Of a stretch of 8,219 nt of DNA, positions 5,256 through 8,219 are shown piece by piece. Source of the DNA: Oscillospiraceae bacterium. GTDB lineage: Bacteria > Bacillota > Clostridia > Oscillospirales > Ruminococcaceae. The position numbers and the translations under genes were made by a program. The stretch is from the NCBI GenBank assembly GCA_017528675.1, contig JAFXOO010000443.1:1-8219 (forward strand), written 5' to 3'. Within the stretch, counting starts at the first letter, position 1. Each line of letters begins with the position of its first letter. Under the pieces are notes generated by a model, which worked only from the letters and a program-made list of their open reading frames with translations, searched no databases and was not told the origin of the DNA.

Positions 5256-7019
5256 ATGGCAGAGAAAACGACCCTGACCCTCTCGAACGGAAGCCGCTAT
5301 GTCGGTGAGATCAATGCCGAAGGCCAGCCGCATGGCGAGGGCAAGATGACCTATCCGAACGATCACACCTATGAAGGTCACTGGAAGAACGGCATGAAGC
5401 ACGGTCATGGCGTATACACCTTCCCGGACGGTGAATACTACGATGGCGAATACCGGGACGATATGCGCTGCGGCTACGGCGTGAACGTCTTTACGGACGG
5501 CAGCCGCTATGAGGGTGAATTCAATGAGGGCAAGCGCAACGGTGTCGGTGTTTTCATCTTCAAGGATGGACAGCGCTATGAAGGCGACTTCAAGAACGAT
5601 CTGTACGACGGCTATGGCGTAGAGATGTATACCGACGGCTCCAGATTCGAGGGCTATTGGATTTCCGACAGAAAGGAAGGCTTCGGCGTCTATACCTTTG
5701 CAGACGGCGAAAGCTACCGTGGCTTTTACAAAGCCGACAAGCGCAGCGGCTACGGCAGCTCCGCCTTCCCGAACGGCCAGAGCTACGAGGGCATGTACGA
5801 ACGGGATACCCGCAACGGCTACGGCATCTACAAATTCCCGAACGGCGGTGTGTACGAGGGACTGTTCAAGGACGGCCTGTACCACGGCTATGGCTATGAG
5901 GTCTACAGCAACGGCAACAGCTATGACGGCGAGTGGAAGAATGACAAGAAGGAAGGCTTCGGCGTCTATCTGTTCTCAGACGGCTCTGTCTATGAGGGCA
6001 CATTTGCCGGCGGCAGAAGAAGCGGCCAGGGCATGATGCTGTTCAACGACGGCGAGCAGTTTACAGGTCTGTGGCAGGATGACCGCAAGACCACCCAGGG
6101 CAAGACGGTTCATGTTGCCTTTGACAAGGCCGCCGTGCAGGAAATCGCTGACAAGGCAGCCCGCCGCCGCCAGGAGGCACTCAGAAGCGAAAAGACGGTC
6201 TTTGACCGCTGCAAGCATGCGGCAGAAGCCGCTGAGGCAAAGATGAAGGACGATGCCGACCGTGTAGCAGAAATTGTCAGAAATCCCGGAACGAAAAGAT
6301 CCGCCCCCCAGTCACCCTCTGTTGTGGAAGCAGCCGCTTCTGCGGCACGGAGCGTGTCTGCATCGGCGTCCACGCTGATGAATAAGATCTTCAAGTCTGG
6401 TGCCGCCGCTCCCGCAGCAGCACCGGCGGCAGTGCCCGATGCACCGGAGCCGTCACCGGAGCCGGCCCCGCAGGCACCCTCTGCTGATGATGCGGCACAG
6501 GAGCACTGTCAGGCAGAGATCGAGAAGCTCCGCACCGAGCTCAGGCAGCTCCGGGAGGAAAATGCCGGTCTCAGAGCGGCTCAGGAAAAGCTGACCGCCG
6601 AGCTGGCACACCAGAAGGAACTGTACGAGATGCAGAAGCAGCTCGTTGATACCAATGCCGAGAAGGCACGCCTTGAGGCTGAAATGCAGTATAAGCAGAA
6701 GCTTGCGGAGCTTGAGCACCGCAATGCCGAGCTGCAACGTGAAATGGAGGTCGAGCGTGCCAAGCAGGTGACACCGGGCACACCGCTCGACCAGGTGCTC
6801 AAGATCTTTGCCGAGTACAAGACCGAGGAAAGCCGGCAGATCATTCTTCTGCAATACGGCAAGGCTGTCTATGCAATGCTGAAAATGAATGCAGACGATG
6901 TGGCTGAGATCATGCGGGATCCCCAGATCGGAACGCTGGAGAACCGCCGGACACTCAACAGTCTCGCCCGCCGCTATCAGAGAGATGACATCATCGAAAA
7001 GCTCAGCGAACTGGCATGA
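5256..7019 (+). CDS. MORN-repeat protein with long coiled coil
   Basis: This 587-residue protein opens with twelve MORN repeats (residues 15-291, pattern Y-x-G-x-W/F...G-x-G-x-x-x-x-x-D/N-G). A charged helical region (about 291-345) follows, then an Ala/Pro-rich linker (about 380-414), a long coiled coil (about 415-505) and a helical domain (509-587) shared with the LRR protein upstream. MORN repeats form an elongated beta-hairpin sheet used for protein contacts, dimerisation or, in some proteins, membrane association. Automatic pipelines sometimes label such proteins phosphatidylinositol phosphate kinase because plant kinases carry MORN repeats; no kinase domain is present here. There is no signal peptide or membrane helix. 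Its position 79 bases after an LRR gene with the same C-terminal domain suggests a common assembly. The family call is firm; the role is unknown. Confidence 0.92.
   Translation: MAEKTTLTLSNGSRYVGEINAEGQPHGEGKMTYPNDHTYEGHWKNGMKHGHGVYTFPDGEYYDGEYRDDMRCGYGVNVFTDGSRYEGEFNEGKRNGVGVFIFKDGQRYEGDFKNDLYDGYGVEMYTDGSRFEGYWISDRKEGFGVYTFADGESYRGFYKADKRSGYGSSAFPNGQSYEGMYERDTRNGYGIYKFPNGGVYEGLFKDGLYHGYGYEVYSNGNSYDGEWKNDKKEGFGVYLFSDGSVYEGTFAGGRRSGQGMMLFNDGEQFTGLWQDDRKTTQGKTVHVAFDKAAVQEIADKAARRRQEALRSEKTVFDRCKHAAEAAEAKMKDDADRVAEIVRNPGTKRSAPQSPSVVEAAASAARSVSASASTLMNKIFKSGAAAPAAAPAAVPDAPEPSPEPAPQAPSADDAAQEHCQAEIEKLRTELRQLREENAGLRAAQEKLTAELAHQKELYEMQKQLVDTNAEKARLEAEMQYKQKLAELEHRNAELQREMEVERAKQVTPGTPLDQVLKIFAEYKTEESRQIILLQYGKAVYAMLKMNADDVAEIMRDPQIGTLENRRTLNSLARRYQRDDIIEKLSELA
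5298..6128 (+). repeat. Twelve-unit MORN array with a four-repeat super-period
   Basis: The repeat-start aromatic residues are at 15, 39, 62, 85, 108, 131, 154, 177, 200, 223, 246 and 269. After the first 24-residue unit, every step is exactly 23 residues (69 bases). The variable position before the G-x-G core cycles with period four: repeats 3, 7 and 11 read R-C/S-G; 4 and 8 read RNG; 5 and 9 read LY-x-GYG; 6 and 10 read KEGFG. An identical 21-base block occurs at 5673-5693 and 5949-5969, exactly 276 bases apart. The last unit is degenerate. Confidence 0.9.
6237..6287 (+). repeat. Internal echo of the C-terminal domain motif
   Basis: Residues 328-344 (AKMKDDADRVAEIVRNP) closely match residues 540-556 of the same protein (AMLKMNADDVAEIMRDP), with 10 of 17 identical in the gapless alignment. 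Codon choices differ between the two, so any duplication is not recent. Confidence 0.55.
6780..7016 (+). other. Shared C-terminal helical domain (MORN copy)
   Basis: Residues 509-587 contain a helix with LDQVLKIFAEY, a second helix after EESR, the NADDVAEIMRDP segment, the QIGT turn and a last helix with TLNSLARRY. It matches the C-terminus of the LRR protein ending at 5176 over its whole length, and its first 50 residues match the C-terminus of the LRR protein ending at 2710. Confidence 0.75.
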
Positions 7020-7045
7020 CCAAGCCTCGGATGAATCCCCCGAAC

Positions 7046-7052
7046 AAAGGAG
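7046..7052 (+). promoter_or_regulatory. Ribosome binding site of the second MORN gene
   Basis: AAAGGAG ends 9 bases before the ATG at 7062, and the first MORN cap repeat begins about a dozen codons later. This fixes the start of the gene that leaves the window on the right. Confidence 0.85.
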
Positions 7053-7061
7053 AAAGCTGCA

Positions 7062-8219
7062 ATGAGACTGAAATATCTGGTATTTAAAGAAGGGTACTAC
7101 TGGGGAGCGGTGGATCTGAAGGATCAGCCGTCCGGCTCCGGTAAGATGACCTATCAGAACGGCGATGTATACGACGGCGAATGGCTCAACGGCAGCAGGG
7201 ACGGCTATGGCAAGATGGAGTACCAGAATGGCGATGTCTATGACGGCGACTGGAAATACGGCGAGCGTTCCGGCTCCGGTACTATGACATATTATGAGAA
7301 GGGCGACTCCTACGAGGGCGGCTGGAAGCACGACAAGCGACAGGGCAGCGGCAAGATGATCTACGCCGACGGCAATATCTACCAGGGCGGCTGGGTAGGC
7401 GGCTCCATCAACGGCTACGGCAAAATGATCTATGCAGACGGCGATATCTATGAAGGCGACTGGGTGGATGACCGGAAATTCGGCCACGGCAAAATGGAGT
7501 ATGCAAACGGCTTCATCTATGACGGCGAGTGGATCGACGACGAACGCTGGGGCAGGGGCGTGTATACCTATCCAAGCGGCGCTGTTTATGAAGGCGATTT
7601 TGTGGAGAACATCATCAGCGGCCAGGGTAAAATGCGCTACGAGAACGGCGACGTCTACGAGGGCGAGTGGCAGAACGGCTTTATGCATGGCTACGGCACC
7701 CTCATCACCGCCGCCGGCGATGTGAAGGAGGGCGAGTGGGAGCATGACGAGCTGATCCGGGAAGGTGCCGTGAAGCCGTCCCAGGGCTTCACCTCAGCGA
7801 GTGTGGATGATCTGCTCGCCATGTTCAGCGACCTCCAGACGGATCCGGCATCCGGTACAGAGACAGCCGCTTCACAGAACCGCAACCTGATGCTGGAGGA
7901 CGGCTCCCTGTACAGCGGCGAGCTCAACGCCGAAGACCGTCCTCATGGCTTTGGCATGATGAATTATCCGAGCGGCGCCGAATACGAGGGAGCCTGGGAA
8001 AATGGCATGCGCCAGGGACAGGGTACCATGACCTATCCGGACGGCAGCCGGTATGAGGGCGCCTGGGAACAGGACGAGAAGCAGGGTGCCGGCAGATATG
8101 CCCTTCCGAACGGCAATCTCTACGAAGGCATGTTCAGCAATGGAGTATACAGCGGCATCGGCAGAATGACTGAGGCAGACGGTGCTGTGTACACAGGTGA
8201 ATTCCTGAACGGCACATAC
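7062..8219 (+). CDS. MORN-repeat protein, 3' end beyond window (partial)
   Basis: The frame is open from ATG 7062 to the right edge (386 codons, no stop). The protein is almost entirely MORN repeats in two arrays. The first covers residues 13-233, nine regular units plus a degenerate one with G-x-GKM-x-Y cores. The second starts at 284 and is still running at the edge. Between them lies a linker of about 40 residues, including a short amphipathic stretch (SVDDLLAMFSDL). Each array opens with a 24-residue cap repeat like that of the MORN protein at 5256. No signal peptide or membrane helix is seen. It follows that gene by 42 bases with its own strong ribosome site, so it belongs to the same operon. 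Whether it ends in the shared helical domain cannot be seen. No kinase or other enzyme domain is present in the visible part. Confidence 0.9.
   Translation, partial: MRLKYLVFKEGYYWGAVDLKDQPSGSGKMTYQNGDVYDGEWLNGSRDGYGKMEYQNGDVYDGDWKYGERSGSGTMTYYEKGDSYEGGWKHDKRQGSGKMIYADGNIYQGGWVGGSINGYGKMIYADGDIYEGDWVDDRKFGHGKMEYANGFIYDGEWIDDERWGRGVYTYPSGAVYEGDFVENIISGQGKMRYENGDVYEGEWQNGFMHGYGTLITAAGDVKEGEWEHDELIREGAVKPSQGFTSASVDDLLAMFSDLQTDPASGTETAASQNRNLMLEDGSLYSGELNAEDRPHGFGMMNYPSGAEYEGAWENGMRQGQGTMTYPDGSRYEGAWEQDEKQGAGRYALPNGNLYEGMFSNGVYSGIGRMTEADGAVYTGEFLNGTY
7098..7760 (+). repeat. First MORN array of the second MORN protein
   Basis: Repeat-start residues are at 13, 37, 60, 84, 107, 130, 153, 176 and 199, with a decayed unit at 222. 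Steps are 23 residues, except 24 for the cap and for one unit that carries an extra residue before its GD turn. The repeats are more homogeneous than in the neighbouring gene, with GKM-I/E-Y and NGDVY/DGDIY recurring. Confidence 0.88.
7911..8219 (+). repeat. Second MORN array of the second MORN protein (runs off edge)
   Basis: Units start at residues 284, 308, 331, 354 and 377, the last cut by the window edge. The opening unit and the one after it align without gaps to the N-terminus of the MORN protein at 5256, with about 31 of 56 residues identical by hand count, including NAE, PHG and NGM. Confidence 0.88.

Noticed and set aside
7029..7038. Small palindrome GGAT-GA-ATCC between the MORN genes
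   Set aside because: Four base pairs with a two-base loop is too weak to be a stable structure.
6453..7745. 430-codon antisense open frame across the two MORN genes
   Set aside because: Both MORN genes are in the same frame, and the antisense frame opposes their codons directly. It is a by-product of GC-rich codons and MORN repeats, and it spans an evident gene junction on the other strand.
5298..8219. Regular 69-base periodicity as CRISPR or DNA-level satellite
   Set aside because: The period is the 23-residue MORN unit in frame; there are no identical repeats with unrelated spacers.

Overview
The window carries four genes in a row on the + strand, and the last one runs off the right edge. 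The layout is two leucine-rich-repeat (LRR_5, BspA/TpLRR-type) proteins (185-2710 and 2738-5176) followed by two MORN-repeat proteins (5256-7019 and 7062-8219+). The gaps are 27, 79 and 42 bases, no terminator is visible, and each start has a purine-rich Shine-Dalgarno sequence, so a single transcript is likely. Strong AAGGAG sites, GC-rich third codon positions and the LRR_5/MORN repertoire suggest a gut-type Clostridia (Ruminococcus/Oscillospiraceae-like) genome. That placement is inference; there is no rRNA or housekeeping marker here.

Region by region: 1-184 holds no confident gene. It has an unclosed frame ending at 169-171, a GC-rich hairpin at 48-65, and the ribosome site of the first gene. 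Gene 1 encodes 841 aa: four LRR super-modules of about 150 aa, an acidic Pro/Ala linker, a coiled coil and a short helical C-terminus. Gene 2 encodes 812 aa: LRR modules with the same header strand, a short coil, a Pro-Glu-Pro linker and a helical C-terminus. Gene 3 encodes 587 aa: twelve MORN repeats, a charged helical region, an Ala/Pro linker, a long coiled coil and a helical C-terminus. Gene 4 has at least 386 aa in two MORN arrays, each opening with the same kind of N-terminal cap repeat.

The most interesting observation is that genes 2 and 3, whose repeat domains are unrelated, end in the same roughly 76-residue helical domain; gene 1 ends in a shortened version of it. I do not recognise this domain. 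None of the four proteins shows a signal peptide, membrane segment or sortase anchor. They look like cytoplasmic scaffold proteins, with interchangeable repeat arms (LRR or MORN) joined through coiled coils to a common terminal domain, which could let them assemble together. No enzyme domain is visible, so the role of the complex cannot be read from this window.
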